Positions 26,784 to 35,973 are shown, counted from the first letter of the stretch. The stretch: 64,000 nucleotides of DNA from Paraburkholderia elongata (GCF_013177735.1 NZ_WOEZ01000140.1:1-64000); one strand, 5' to 3'. A program made the numbers and translations. Notes: generated from the sequence alone by a model not told the origin.

Positions 26784-27116
26784 ATGCCAGCTAGCAAAGT
26801 CGCGATCGTCACCGGCGGCAGCCGCGGGATCGGCCGCAACGCCGTACTGTGCCTCGCGAGGCAAGGGGTGCATGCCATCTTTACCTACAAGTCCAATCGG
26901 ACAGAAGCCGACAACGTCATCGCGCTCGCCACGGATTTCAGTGGCGGCATCGTGCGCGACAATCCGCAGGTCAACAAGGCGGTCGCAGATCATGCGGCGC
27001 TTGGTCGTGCCGGCGTCCCAGAGGATGTCGGACCGGTCATCGCTGCGCTACTGTCTGACGATTTCGGCTGGGTCAACGCGCAGCGGATCGAAGTCTCGGG
27101 CGGCATGCAGATCTAG
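26784..27116 (+). pseudogene. Short-chain dehydrogenase with an internal in-frame deletion
   Basis: Only 110 residues, whereas classical SDRs are about 245. The N-terminal Rossmann segment is intact (VAIVTGGSRGIGRNAVLCLA) and the C-terminal end is intact (LGRAGVPEDVGPVIAALL, WVNAQRIEVSGGMQI). The middle, with the NNAG motif and the Ser-Tyr-x3-Lys catalytic residues, is missing; the junction is close to VIALATDFSGG. The frame is preserved, so a stable remnant could still be made, but it cannot be catalytic. The ribosome site and the 8-bp spacing to the next SDR gene are retained. Confidence 0.8.
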
Positions 27117-27124
27117 GAGCCAGC

Positions 27125-28045
27125 ATGTCGAAAGCGTCCGTAAGCACTGCCGATCGCAAGGCGTACATCGTCACAGGTCCGACTTCAGGCATCGGTCGCC
27201 TTGCGGCAATCGAACTGGCAAAGCATGGCACGGTGATCCTCGTCGGCCGGAACCTGGGGAAGCTCGACGAGGTGGCGAGCGTTATTCAGCAAAAGAAACA
27301 GCTTGCGATATCGATCGCGTGCGACCTCTCGGACGTCCAGAGCGTTCGCCGCGCGGCAGCGGAGATCATCGCGTTGAATCTGCCCATAGCCGGCCTGCTC
27401 AATAACGCCGGGATCATGCAGATGCGTTCAACGACCAACGTGCTCGGCTGGGACACGACCTTCGCGACCAATCATCTCGGCCCCTTTGCGTTGACAGAAG
27501 CACTCTTGCCCCATCTTCCCGATAGCGCGCGCGTCATCTTTGTCGCCTCGGGCGTGGAAGACCCGAAACGTGTGCCAGCCAAGGCTGCGGGCTTCCGCGG
27601 TGGTCGCGTCATTTCGGTAGCTGCCAGCACGCGCGGCGAGTGGCAACCTGGCGGCTCCAGTAATCCGGGCTTCGATGCCTACGCGACGTCCAAGCAATGC
27701 ATCCTCGCCGCGACGATGGCGCTCGCACGCGAGAACCCACGGCTACGCATCAACGCAATAGAACCGGGCTTTACGCCGAGCACAGGCCTGGCGCGCGATG
27801 CCAATGCGGCCCTCAGACTCGTTGCAAACTACATCCTCCCGCTGCTCGCGCCTTTCATCAGGTATTGGAGCACCCCGAAACGAGCCGCACGACTGGAGAC
27901 GAAAGTGCTCACCGACCCGTCTGGTCAGACGGGCATTTACTATGACGAGCGCGGGGAGCCGATGCTCGGCTCCCCGCTCGTACAGGACCATGGATTCCAA
28001 GACCGTGTCGTAGCGGAGACGCGCGCGTTGCTGTCATCAGTTTGA
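27125..28045 (+). CDS. Short-chain dehydrogenase/reductase
   Basis: A 306-residue NAD(P)-dependent oxidoreductase with TGPTSGIGR cofactor loop, LLNNAGIMQ, TNHLGPF and the catalytic Tyr-x3-Lys (YATSKQ). It resembles the retinol-dehydrogenase/WWOX-like extended group. GGAG before the ATG overlaps the stop region of the truncated SDR, so the two form an operon divergent from the AraC-type regulator. Substrate unknown. Confidence 0.9.
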   Translation: MSKASVSTADRKAYIVTGPTSGIGRLAAIELAKHGTVILVGRNLGKLDEVASVIQQKKQLAISIACDLSDVQSVRRAAAEIIALNLPIAGLLNNAGIMQMRSTTNVLGWDTTFATNHLGPFALTEALLPHLPDSARVIFVASGVEDPKRVPAKAAGFRGGRVISVAASTRGEWQPGGSSNPGFDAYATSKQCILAATMALARENPRLRINAIEPGFTPSTGLARDANAALRLVANYILPLLAPFIRYWSTPKRAARLETKVLTDPSGQTGIYYDERGEPMLGSPLVQDHGFQDRVVAETRALLSSV

Positions 28046-28354
28046 GCGATAGATGTCCGGGCTGGCCGCATAAAAAGATACGAGATGTCTTATAAGCTCT
28101 CGAGATTGTCACGACGAAGCATTGGAGCGGAGTCGAGCACCAAGCCACCAAGCGGAGTCCAGCGGCCCAGTCCGCCCCATCAGAGACGTTCGGCCCGGCG
28201 CCACCGCAATGGCCGGTTCGAAGGTGCAACGGCCATTCATGCTGTCGCGTCGGTCGCCACTTGATCGGCCATTGCTATCGTTGGTCCATCAACGCGCCCC
28301 TCCCGACAATCGTAACCCTCGCCACATCGACGATCCATTCTGACGACCATCACC

Positions 28355-28388
28355 CAACAACAACGGGCCATAACGGCCCTTGTTGTTG
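28355..28388. terminator. Bidirectional terminator-like hairpin
   Basis: CAACAACAACGGGCC (28355-28369) pairs with GGCCCTTGTTGTTG (28375-28388) around ATAAC, with one bulge. It sits between the convergent SDR and aldolase genes and could end both transcripts. The surrounding gap 28046-28451 shows no gene. Confidence 0.6.
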
Positions 28389-28451
28389 ATGCTTTTACTT
28401 AACCTTGCGCCGCCGTTTAGTGGCGCTTTTACACCGCCGCTAACAGCGGGG

Positions 28452-29216
28452 TTATGTACGATAGCTTGGATCGGCCCGATCGAGTTTGCGCAGCAGCGCG
28501 GGCCAAGCGAGGCCCCCACCGGCGCCCCTGGTCACCTTCTCCCACTGAGCCTGCGCGCCGTCGACGATTGACTCTCCGATTCGACGCAAGGGCCGACCAC
28601 CGCTCAACGCGCGGACCTGGATCGTGCAGGTCGTCTCAAAGAAGTACATCGCCACGAAAGCGTCCGCGACCGACTGCCCCACCGTGAGTAGGCCATGGTT
28701 GCGTAACATGAGGAAGCGCTTGTTTCCGAGGTCGCGGACCAGCCGGGGCTTCTCGTCTGCCTCCAGCGCTACGCCTTCGTAGTCGTGGTAAGCAAGCGAG
28801 GACAGCACAAAGATCGAGTGCTGGGACAATGGCAGCACGCCTTCGTCCTGCGCTGATACGGCGACCCCATTCACGCTGTGCACATGCAGCACACAATTGG
28901 CATCCTCACGGGCCGCGTGAACGGCGCTGTGGATCGTAAACCCCGCCGGGTTGATGTCGTACGGACTGTCGAAAACCTTTGTGCCCTGCAGATCCACCTT
29001 GACCAGACTGGAGGCAGTTATTTCGCTGAACATCATTCCGTACGGGTTGATGAGGAAATGATGTTCCGGTCCGGGAACGCGGGCCGAAATGTGGGTGAAG
29101 ATCAGATCGTCCCAGCCGAACATCGCCACCAGGCGGTAGCAGGCTGCCAGGTCAATCCGCTGCTGCCATTCCGCGGCGCTGACGGTTGGACGCAACTCGA
29201 AGGCCTGATCGCTCAT
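28452..29216 (-). CDS. Class II aldolase/adducin family protein
   Basis: About 254 residues with the zinc-binding His pair of class II aldolases (VLHVHSVNG) and the third His in MLRNHGLLT, plus DDLIFTHISARVPG near the start. The family includes fuculose- and ribulose-phosphate aldolases and decarboxylating relatives. The ATG at 29216 follows GGAGAA; a longer reading to 29246 is less likely. It is divergent from a TetR regulator whose likely operator overlaps its promoter. Confidence 0.9.
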   Translation of the reverse strand: MSDQAFELRPTVSAAEWQQRIDLAACYRLVAMFGWDDLIFTHISARVPGPEHHFLINPYGMMFSEITASSLVKVDLQGTKVFDSPYDINPAGFTIHSAVHAAREDANCVLHVHSVNGVAVSAQDEGVLPLSQHSIFVLSSLAYHDYEGVALEADEKPRLVRDLGNKRFLMLRNHGLLTVGQSVADAFVAMYFFETTCTIQVRALSGGRPLRRIGESIVDGAQAQWEKVTRGAGGGLAWPALLRKLDRADPSYRT

Positions 29217-29255
29217 GAGGGTTCTCCGTCCACCAGACGCCAACACTATAATATA

Positions 29256-29267
29256 TAGACCGGTCTA
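29256..29267. promoter_or_regulatory. Palindromic TetR operator candidate
   Basis: Perfect 12-bp palindrome TAGACCGGTCTA in the 65-bp gap between the class II aldolase gene and the TetR gene, embedded in an AT-rich stretch that may serve as -10 elements. Likely bound by the TetR protein encoded at 29282. Confidence 0.65.
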
Positions 29268-29281
29268 GATACGGAGTCAAG

Positions 29282-29857
29282 ATGAACACAAATACCGGCC
29301 TCGGCAGCCGCGAGCGCATGATCGAGGCGACGATTGCGCTGATGCGCCGATCCGGGCTATCGGGTGCCGGGATCAACGAGATCATTCGGGAAAGCGGCGC
29401 GCCCAAGGGGTCCGTTTATCACTTCTTTCCGAACGGCAAGCTACAGATCGCCACGGAAGCGTTGGCGATCTACTCCCAGCGAGTCCTGGATTTCATGGAC
29501 CAGGCAATGGCCAGGAAGCGCCTTCCTGGCGATAAGGTGAGGGCCCTGTTCGATGCTTTTGCCAAGCGAGTTGAAGAAGGCGATTTTGAACAGAGCTGTG
29601 CCGTTGGTACGGTTACCCTGGATCTGGACACCGATCTGGAGGGACTGCGCGTTGTTCTCGCCGCCGCGTTTTCTGAATGGGCCGCGTTGATCGCACGGCA
29701 TTTCGACTTTGCCGACACCCGGCGGATAGAATCGTTCGCGGGATTGGTTCTGACTGCGATTGAGGGCGCATATATCCGCTGTCGGGCTGAGCGCTCAAGT
29801 CGGCCTTTCAAGGAGGCCGGCGTATGGCTGGCAGAGCTCGCGGAGCGTCGCCGATAG
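29282..29857 (+). CDS. TetR-family regulator (LmrA/YxaF-like)
   Basis: A 191-residue regulator. The N-terminal helix-turn-helix reads SGAGINEIIRESGAPKGSVYHFFPNGK, with the GSVYHFFPNGK signature of the LmrA/YxaF subgroup, followed by a C-terminal ligand domain. It probably represses itself and the divergent aldolase-family gene through the TAGACCGGTCTA palindrome. Confidence 0.9.
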   Translation: MNTNTGLGSRERMIEATIALMRRSGLSGAGINEIIRESGAPKGSVYHFFPNGKLQIATEALAIYSQRVLDFMDQAMARKRLPGDKVRALFDAFAKRVEEGDFEQSCAVGTVTLDLDTDLEGLRVVLAAAFSEWAALIARHFDFADTRRIESFAGLVLTAIEGAYIRCRAERSSRPFKEAGVWLAELAERRR

Positions 29858-30035
29858 ACTCGGATTCCGGCGATACGCCCAGCCATCGCTACAAAAAGCA
29901 GACACGTGACGCACGTGATCAAATTGGAGTTGCTCCAATGCCGCTATCCATGTGCGTATTTCAAGTACCTGCAGCACGGATTGCCCGCGCGGCCTGTTAG
30001 CGTCCCGGGCTCACTCGCCTGGTGGCGAGCAAGCC

Positions 30036-30380
30036 TCAACCGCGGAGCGCCACAGTAACCACAACGAGAGCCGAGAAGATCAGCGCCGGGGCGAGATGCC
30101 CGAACGGCTCCCGGTTTCGTAGCAACGTGAAGAGCGCGACGACCATGATCGCACCGGCCAGCATTAGGCCCAAAACTCTGGATTGTTGTCCAAAAAGAAG
30201 TGCCGCACACAACAGCTCAAGAGCGCCACAGAGCAAATGAAACCATGCCGGGTAACCCCAGCGCGCGAAGTCGCGCTTCACCGCGCCGCGTCCTGCGAGA
30301 TTGACCACCCCAGCAACCGCGAACAGAACCGCTACGATCATCGCGAGAATCGATTCGAAAGATGCACTGTTCCACGCCAT
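30036..30380 (-). CDS. DoxX-like small membrane protein
   Basis: About 114 residues with four hydrophobic helices (ILAMIVAVLFAVAGVVNLA, FHLLCGALELLCAALLF, RVLGLMLAGAIMVVALFTLL, LIFSALVVVTVAL) and the FARWGYPAWF loop seen in DoxX/DoxX-like proteins. The ATG at 30380 has GGAG at 7 bp; its start region overlaps the stop of the upstream epimerase gene, so the two are coupled. Function unknown. Confidence 0.8.
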   Translation of the reverse strand: MAWNSASFESILAMIVAVLFAVAGVVNLAGRGAVKRDFARWGYPAWFHLLCGALELLCAALLFGQQSRVLGLMLAGAIMVVALFTLLRNREPFGHLAPALIFSALVVVTVALRG

Positions 30381-30382
30381 GG

Positions 30383-31306
30383 TCATGCTCCGTTGATTTG
30401 CTGAAAGTGCTTTTGTACAGAGAGGTCCGCAATCAGGCCGGGGCCATGGGGTTTCCACGCAAGAACTCGCCGGGCATGCTGGCCGCTTACTGTCTGATCG
30501 AGCGCCAGTGCGTCAGCGAACGGTCCAAGCGATTTGCGAGCATCGTCGAGCGGCCAGGATTCGACGCGATCGGCGCCGACCGAGGCCCGAATCGCTTCAC
30601 CCATTTCGGCAACGGCAACGGCATCTTCCGCGACCACGTTGAAGATCTGTCCCGCGACTCGACGGTCCCCACTTGCCGCCCGCTCCACCGCGCTCAGGTA
30701 GGCCGTGGCGAGATCATCGACGTGAACGGCAGGCCAGTGGTTGCGACCATCGCCGACGACCCTCACACTGCCGGTCTGACGGACCATGCCGGCAAGCATG
30801 CCGAAGACGCCGCCGCCGTAGCCGTGCACCATCGCCGGCCTGAGGATCACTGCAGCAATCGAGCGGCGTGCTGCTAGCGCCAGCACCTGTTGCTCCACTG
30901 CGGGCCGCCAGGCGATGAGTGGTGTCGGGTTCAGCGCCGATGCTTCAGTCGCGGGCTCCCCCTCCGTATTGCCGTAGACCCAGGTGCCCGACGTATAGAC
31001 AAACGCCGCGCCCGGATGCGAATGCGAAAGCATCGCTACAGCCGCGGCCTCATCAGCAGCAGCGGCGGAAGCATCGTTGGTCGACGCGGCGTGCACCACG
31101 CCATCAGCGGCACCGGCAGTCGCAGCGAAAGACTGTGGCTCACGCAGGTCGCCGGAATGCAGTGTCACACCGAGACGTGCCAGCGCGCGGGCGGCCGCCG
31201 AGTTGTCCTCGCGCACCAGCGCCGTCACCTGATGGCCGAGGCTGATTGCCTTGCGCGCGACCGCTTGCCCGATGAAGCCAGTACCACCTGTAATGAACAG
31301 TTTCAA
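30383..31306 (-). CDS. NAD-dependent epimerase/dehydratase family protein
   Basis: About 307 residues, extended SDR: FITGGTGFIGQAVARKA cofactor motif, GVVHAAS, YTSGTWVYG and the downstream HVDDLA typical of nucleoside-sugar epimerase-like reductases. No standard ATG lies at the family start; TTG at 31306 follows GGAG at 6 bp and begins LKLFITGG, so it is chosen. An ATG at 31345 lacks a ribosome site. Divergent from a TetR gene that probably represses it. Confidence 0.85.
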   Translation of the reverse strand: MKLFITGGTGFIGQAVARKAISLGHQVTALVREDNSAAARALARLGVTLHSGDLREPQSFAATAGAADGVVHAASTNDASAAAADEAAAVAMLSHSHPGAAFVYTSGTWVYGNTEGEPATEASALNPTPLIAWRPAVEQQVLALAARRSIAAVILRPAMVHGYGGGVFGMLAGMVRQTGSVRVVGDGRNHWPAVHVDDLATAYLSAVERAASGDRRVAGQIFNVVAEDAVAVAEMGEAIRASVGADRVESWPLDDARKSLGPFADALALDQTVSGQHARRVLAWKPHGPGLIADLSVQKHFQQINGA

Positions 31307-31361
31307 AGCGTTCTCCAATGATTGGCTGCGAAGTTGAATAGTCATACAGACGAGACCCGTC

Positions 31362-31391
31362 GGTCTCGTTTTGACAAATCTAAACGAGACC
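31362..31391. promoter_or_regulatory. Inverted-repeat operator between epimerase and TetR genes
   Basis: Perfect 10-bp arms GGTCTCGTTT (31362-31371) and AAACGAGACC (31382-31391) with a 10-bp spacer that contains TTGACA. A third half-site, GAGACC, is at 31352-31357. This is the likely binding site of the TetR protein encoded at 31435, which would control both divergent genes. Confidence 0.7.
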
Positions 31392-31434
31392 ACCCAGTCT
31401 TGTCAACTACTCAACGATCTGTTATTTATCTCGC

Positions 31435-32040
31435 ATGGACACTTCTTCTTTCCCCGGCCTGAGCCCGCTGCAATGCCGCAAGCGGTCTGCAATCCTCGAC
31501 GGCGCGAGAACCGTTTTCTTACGCGAGGGTTTCGGTTTGGCAACGATGGACGATGTCGCCTCGGCCGCCGGCGTCGGCAAACAGACGGTCTACCGCCACT
31601 TCAAGTCGAAGGAGGCGCTCTTCGTTGGTCTGGTGAGCGCGATGTGCGCTCAGGTGGGCGCGCTGCTTGCCAGCGCTCAGGGCGAGCAATCCGATGGCGC
31701 ACCCGAAGTCGAGTTGCGCGAGTTGGGATGGTTGCTGGCACGAAGCCTTATTACGCCGGATATGCTGGGGCTTTACCGGGCCATCGTTGCTGAGGCCGCA
31801 CGTTTTCCGGAACTCGGCCAGGTGTTTTACGAAAATGGTGCAAAGGTCGTGCGTGCCTTCGCCGCAAAAATTCTGCGAAGGCGATTTGACGAATCGACTG
31901 CTGCATTGCGGGCAGCGACATTCGTTCAGTTGGTGCTAGGCGACGCGCATCTGGAACTGACACTTGGCTACACGGTGCCCGATGTTGAAGCACGCTTTGC
32001 GCTGCAGATTGACGAGGCGGTAGCGGCTGCACTTCGCTAA
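31435..32040 (+). CDS. TetR/AcrR-family regulator
   Basis: A 201-residue regulator with the N-terminal helix-turn-helix TMDDVASAAGVGKQTVYRHFKSKEAL (residues 37-62) and an AefR-like (TetR_C_7) ligand domain. Probably represses the divergent epimerase and DoxX-like genes by way of the inverted repeat at 31362-31391. Confidence 0.9.
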   Translation: MDTSSFPGLSPLQCRKRSAILDGARTVFLREGFGLATMDDVASAAGVGKQTVYRHFKSKEALFVGLVSAMCAQVGALLASAQGEQSDGAPEVELRELGWLLARSLITPDMLGLYRAIVAEAARFPELGQVFYENGAKVVRAFAAKILRRRFDESTAALRAATFVQLVLGDAHLELTLGYTVPDVEARFALQIDEAVAAALR

Positions 32041-32521
32041 GGAGCGCCGCATAAGATGTCGAGCCGCTGCATGCGGAACGCAACAACGTGTAGCGCGGGA
32101 AGCAAGACACTGCGTGTCCGATTCCGAACGCAGTCGCGCACCGGTTTCCGTACGATCCAGGCGCGTTTCTAAAATTGTGAGTGTCGTTTTGTGGCCGGTC
32201 ACTGCCTACCGCCGATCGACGGCACGCGACCCGGAGCAGCCACTCCATCCACATGAGTCTGCACGGCCGCTTACGGGCAAACTGCAGTCGATCGTTCGCC
32301 GCCGTGAACGCCGAATCGCCATGACTCACAGGACATCCCGAGACTTCGACACGTTGTCGGAGTGCGATCTCGATCGATATTCGCATACGAGAAACCATCG
32401 ACATTTCCGCTTCGTTCTTTTACGACATTTCTAGTGCGTTATCGAAAAGGTGCCTCATCTTTATGAGCTAACTTTGAACCCTGGATATTTGATTGAAGTC
32501 GACTCATATTAAGGAGCAGAT
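32041..32521. other. Gene-free accessory intergenic region
   Basis: No credible coding sequence. It contains one copy of a 40-bp repeated element (32194-32233) that recurs after the patatin gene, and the promoter and AAGGAG ribosome site of the budAB operon at its right end. Confidence 0.5.
32194..32233 (+). repeat. Intergenic 40-bp repeat, copy 1
   Basis: Begins GCCGGTCACTGCCT and ends CGACCCG; 35 of 40 positions match the copy at 36903-36942. Both lie downstream of plus-strand accessory genes. Confidence 0.75.
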
Positions 32522-33319
32522 ATGGATCAGCAAGATGAACAGAGCTCAGACAGAGAAACGGATGTGGGAAAGGTACAACCTGACGCAGAGGGATTGGAAT
32601 CGGGAGAACGCCCGGACCGTACTCTCTTCCAGGTTTCGACGTCTGGCGCACTTGTCGCAGGTCTTTACCAAGGTGCCGTGTCGACAGCCGTCGTTCTGCA
32701 GCATGGAGACTTCGGGTTGGGGACGTTCGCCGACCTGGATGGTGAAATGGTGATCGTCGAAGGTCGCGTGTTTCAGGTGAAAGGCGACGGAACGGTGAAT
32801 GAGGTCGGCGACGATGCGAAAGCACCTTTTGCGGTAATCACAAAGTTCGCCCCCGACATCGATACAGAACTTCCGCCAGCATCGAGCCTCGCAGAGCTGG
32901 AAGCGCTTTGCGATGAGCTTCGGCCATCGAACAACATCTTCTATGCGGTGCGGGTTGACGGCGTATTCACCTCTGTCAAGACCCGCGCAGTCTCGCCGCC
33001 GCCGGCGGATACGAGGCTCGTCGATGCCGCAAAGGTACAAGCAGAGTTCGAGTTCGCCAACGCATCCGGAACATTGGTAGGACTCTGGTCGCCGGGATTC
33101 TCCAGTGCGTTCAGCATTCCTGGCTACCACTTCCACTTCCTCTCGGATGCACGCGATCACGGCGGCCACCTGTTGGCGTGCAGTTCGGAACGCCTGCGCG
33201 TTCGAATCGAACGACTGACGGACTTCCATCTCGCGCTGCCTTCAAATGAAGCCTATCTGAAGGCAGATTTGAGCAGGAATTCAGCCGACGAACTCGCATA
33301 TGCCGAACAGGCACACTAG
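32522..33319 (+). CDS. budA: Alpha-acetolactate decarboxylase
   Basis: A 265-residue enzyme converting acetolactate to acetoin. Family features: FQVSTSGALVAGLYQG start of the domain, LGTFADLDGEMVIVEG, and the zinc-binding YHFHFLSDARDHGGH cluster. AAGGAG precedes the ATG. It is directly followed by an acetolactate synthase gene (14 bp to its chosen start), forming a budAB-type acetoin operon. No adjacent BudR-type regulator or butanediol dehydrogenase was found. The first 35 residues are highly polar and not part of the core. Confidence 0.92.
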   Translation: MDQQDEQSSDRETDVGKVQPDAEGLESGERPDRTLFQVSTSGALVAGLYQGAVSTAVVLQHGDFGLGTFADLDGEMVIVEGRVFQVKGDGTVNEVGDDAKAPFAVITKFAPDIDTELPPASSLAELEALCDELRPSNNIFYAVRVDGVFTSVKTRAVSPPPADTRLVDAAKVQAEFEFANASGTLVGLWSPGFSSAFSIPGYHFHFLSDARDHGGHLLACSSERLRVRIERLTDFHLALPSNEAYLKADLSRNSADELAYAEQAH

Positions 33320-33332
33320 GAGTGCTTTCATC

Positions 33333-35009
33333 ATGGACGCAAAGACGATTATCAAACCCCAGACCGGCGCAGATCTTGTTGTACAGACGCTGGAAAACAG
33401 AGGTGTCGAGTACGTATTTGGCATACCCGGTGCGAAGATTGACGCTGTATTCAATGCGTTGGTTGATTCATCAATCCAGACAGTGGTGTGCCGGCATGAG
33501 CAGAATGCAGCTTTCATCGCAGGTGGCATTGGCCGCATGACCGGCAAAGCTGGCGTCGCGCTTGTGACGTCAGGACCTGGTGTATCCAATCTCGTTACCG
33601 GGTTGGCGACGGCGAATTCGGAGGGCGACCCGGTTGTCGCTCTCGGCGGTGCAGTGGCGACTGCAGAAGCTCTCAAGCAGATTCACCAGACGATGGATGC
33701 CGTACCCCTTTGCAAACCCATCACGAAGTTCAGTGCTGCCGTGCCTGCGCCCGAAGCCGTTGGAGAGGTTGTCGCCAATGCGTTCAGGGCCGCCGAATCA
33801 GGAAGACCCGGGGCGGCGTTCGTCAGCCTGCCAAAGGACATCATGACGGCGTCGGCGCGAGGCCGACTCATCGTGCCGCCGCGCTTCTACGGATCCGGAC
33901 CGGCTGACGGTCAAGCGCTCGCGGAGGCCGGGAAGCTGATTGCTGCTGCAGAGAACCCTGTCGTTGTCCTTGGCCTGCTATCGAGCAAGCCTGTCAACGC
34001 TGCTGCAATTTGCAAGTTCATCGAGCACAATCACCTTGCTCTAGTCGGTACTTTTCAGGCGGCGGGCGCGGTCGGGGCCCACCTTCTCAGCAACTTCGGT
34101 GGACGTATCGGCCAGCTCGCGAACCAGCCTGCGGACCGTTTGCTTGACGCTGCGGATCTGGTGGTCACCATCGGCTATGACCCTGTCGAATACGATCCGT
34201 CGCTGTGGAACAAGGGCAAGGACCGCCCGATCATCCATATCGACGCGGTTCCGGCGGACCTGGACAACTGCTATTGCCCGGTGGTCGAACTCACCGGCGA
34301 TATCGCGCAGACTCTCGATGCGCTTACGTCCCTCACAGGGCGTCCGGCGAAGCCGCCCATTTCGCAAGCAATCCTTGCCGAAATCAGGAAGCAGAGAGAA
34401 CTACAGGTCGCAGAGGCTGCTGCGAAGAGCGGCACACCGATACATCCGCTTCGCCTGTGCTACGAGCTTCAGGATTTCATCGGCACGGACGTGACGGTTT
34501 GCCTCGACATGGGCTCTTTCCATCTCTGGCTCGCGCGTTACGTCTACAGCTTCCGGGCGCGGCAGATTTTGATGACAAACGGCCAGCAGACGCTAGGTGT
34601 GGCACTTCCATGGGGTATCGCTGCGACGCTCGTTCGTCCGTCTGAGAAGGTGCTGACGATTTCCGGCGACGGTGGTTTCCTGTTCTCTGCAATGGAACTC
34701 GAAACGGCCGTACGACTCAAGTCCAACGTAGTCCACATGATATGGATCGACGGCACGTACAATATGGTGGGCGTTCAGGAAGTCGCGAAATATGGTCGGG
34801 AATCCGGGGTCAAGCTCGGACCGATGGACCCTGTGAAGTACGCAGAGGCGTTCGACGCGACAGGGATGATGATCAACACGCCGGACGAGATCATCCCGAC
34901 GCTGAAGCGGGCATTCGATGCACAAGGTCCCGTCATCATCGGCGTGAACGTGGATTACTCAGATAACCATAAACTGTTCGAAGAGGTCCACGAAGGCAGT
35001 TTTAACTGA
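33333..35009 (+). CDS. budB: Acetolactate synthase, catabolic type
   Basis: About 558 residues, ThDP-dependent enzyme condensing two pyruvates. Recognisable segments: the catalytic-Glu region CRHEQNAAFIAGGIGRMTGK, the ThDP-binding GDGGFLFSAMELETAVR and the DGTYNMVGVQE loop. It lacks a regulatory small-subunit neighbour, as expected for the catabolic AlsS/BudB type. AGGAG upstream supports the ATG at 33333; the ORF opens at 33300 inside budA. Confidence 0.92.
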   Translation: MDAKTIIKPQTGADLVVQTLENRGVEYVFGIPGAKIDAVFNALVDSSIQTVVCRHEQNAAFIAGGIGRMTGKAGVALVTSGPGVSNLVTGLATANSEGDPVVALGGAVATAEALKQIHQTMDAVPLCKPITKFSAAVPAPEAVGEVVANAFRAAESGRPGAAFVSLPKDIMTASARGRLIVPPRFYGSGPADGQALAEAGKLIAAAENPVVVLGLLSSKPVNAAAICKFIEHNHLALVGTFQAAGAVGAHLLSNFGGRIGQLANQPADRLLDAADLVVTIGYDPVEYDPSLWNKGKDRPIIHIDAVPADLDNCYCPVVELTGDIAQTLDALTSLTGRPAKPPISQAILAEIRKQRELQVAEAAAKSGTPIHPLRLCYELQDFIGTDVTVCLDMGSFHLWLARYVYSFRARQILMTNGQQTLGVALPWGIAATLVRPSEKVLTISGDGGFLFSAMELETAVRLKSNVVHMIWIDGTYNMVGVQEVAKYGRESGVKLGPMDPVKYAEAFDATGMMINTPDEIIPTLKRAFDAQGPVIIGVNVDYSDNHKLFEEVHEGSFN

Positions 35010-35034
35010 GTACTTCTCGTCTCATCGTTCTCCG

Positions 35035-35056
35035 GTCCCGAACGCCAATTCGGGAC
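35035..35056 (+). terminator. Hairpin after budB
   Basis: Perfect 8-bp arms GTCCCGAA / TTCGGGAC around a CGCCAA loop, 25 bp after the budB stop. Followed by TGGACTTAAATA rather than a T-run, so only partly terminator-like. Confidence 0.55.
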
Positions 35057-35191
35057 TGGACTTAAATACACTCGAAAAGCATTGAACGCAGCCGGTTTAG
35101 CAAAACAAGGCGATTGGCAGCGGGGCGGTTCAACGTCACGACATGCGCCGCTCCCGACTACCTGTCAGGTCCGGTCGAGGCTAAATACAGC

Positions 35192-35359
35192 TTACAGGTT
35201 CTTTAGGAATCTCAAATAGAAGGCTGCAAAGACCAAGACAATGCCGATGTTCACTATCAGCCGTTCCCAGAATCGATTCTTAAAGAACAGTAAATCTACG
35301 CCAACGACAACGGCTATCATCACCACAATGTAAAGTACGACAGACGTGTTCCTTGTCAT
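35192..35359 (-). CDS. Small membrane protein, conserved-looking hypothetical
   Basis: A 55-residue two-helix membrane protein (SVVLYIVVMIAVVVGVDLLFF, then LIVNIGIVLVFAAFYLRFL) with the charged loop KNRFWER between helices. Similar miniproteins occur widely in proteobacteria without known function. The ribosome site is modest; the longer reading to 35554 has no hydrophobic logic and is rejected. Confidence 0.65.
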   Translation of the reverse strand: MTRNTSVVLYIVVMIAVVVGVDLLFFKNRFWERLIVNIGIVLVFAAFYLRFLKNL

Positions 35360-35372
35360 TCCAATCACCAGT

Positions 35373-35504
35373 TCAAATATACCGTTGGTATTCGTCGCGT
35401 GCAGCGGGACTGTACGCCACACCAATAGGTTCCCACACGTAGTGGAAAACCTCATCCACTCGCTTGTGTAACTCCAACGCGGAATCGGCCAATTTTCGCC
35501 CCAT
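35373..35504 (-). pseudogene. Fragment of a conserved hypothetical gene
   Basis: The last 43 codons read LHKRVDEVFHYVWEPIGV and PAARDEYQRYI, which resembles small conserved proteins of the form DEVLHYVWDPIGV-PAARDEY that normally continue for about 40 more residues. Here a stop follows RYI, so the gene looks truncated. It lies just upstream of the small membrane protein gene. Confidence 0.4.
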
Positions 35505-35554
35505 AACGCCCCACTCATTCGCAATGACGAACAATCGGCGGACAGACCCATCAA

Positions 35555-35973
35555 TTGAACGATCTAGACGTAGCAGTCGACTGACCGTTCGTGGCCGCGT
35601 ACTGCCCGTCGCCACCAACCGAACCAGGCTTTGGTCGGTGATCAATGTTGACATGCAGCATCCATTCGCAAACGCTGACCAGCGACTTACTCTTTTCGGG
35701 AATAGTCGCGCCGAACCGACAAGCAAAGCAACACGGCGCCTACGGTAACCATTTCGTCTCGATCGTCAGATGCGGATTCCGGTCACACTGAACATTGATT
35801 CCGGCGAGCACTGAACACCCTGCTGGTGCTGACCAGGGCCGGGTGGCCTGCTGCTGTCATGCCCCACAGGCTATATTCTGAAAAGGTCCGCTTTTGACCC
35901 AATGAAACGGACATTCTTGACCAGCAGGCAAAAATCATCGACTTGATCGGATCAATCCATAGAAGGGGGTGGC
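35555..35973. other. Gene-free accessory intergenic region
   Basis: No supported gene. It contains degenerate sequence of the type GGTCCGCTTTTGACCC..GGACATTC near 35885-35920, a common decayed intergenic motif in proteobacterial accessory DNA, and the ribosome site (AGAAGGGGG) of the patatin gene. Confidence 0.45.
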
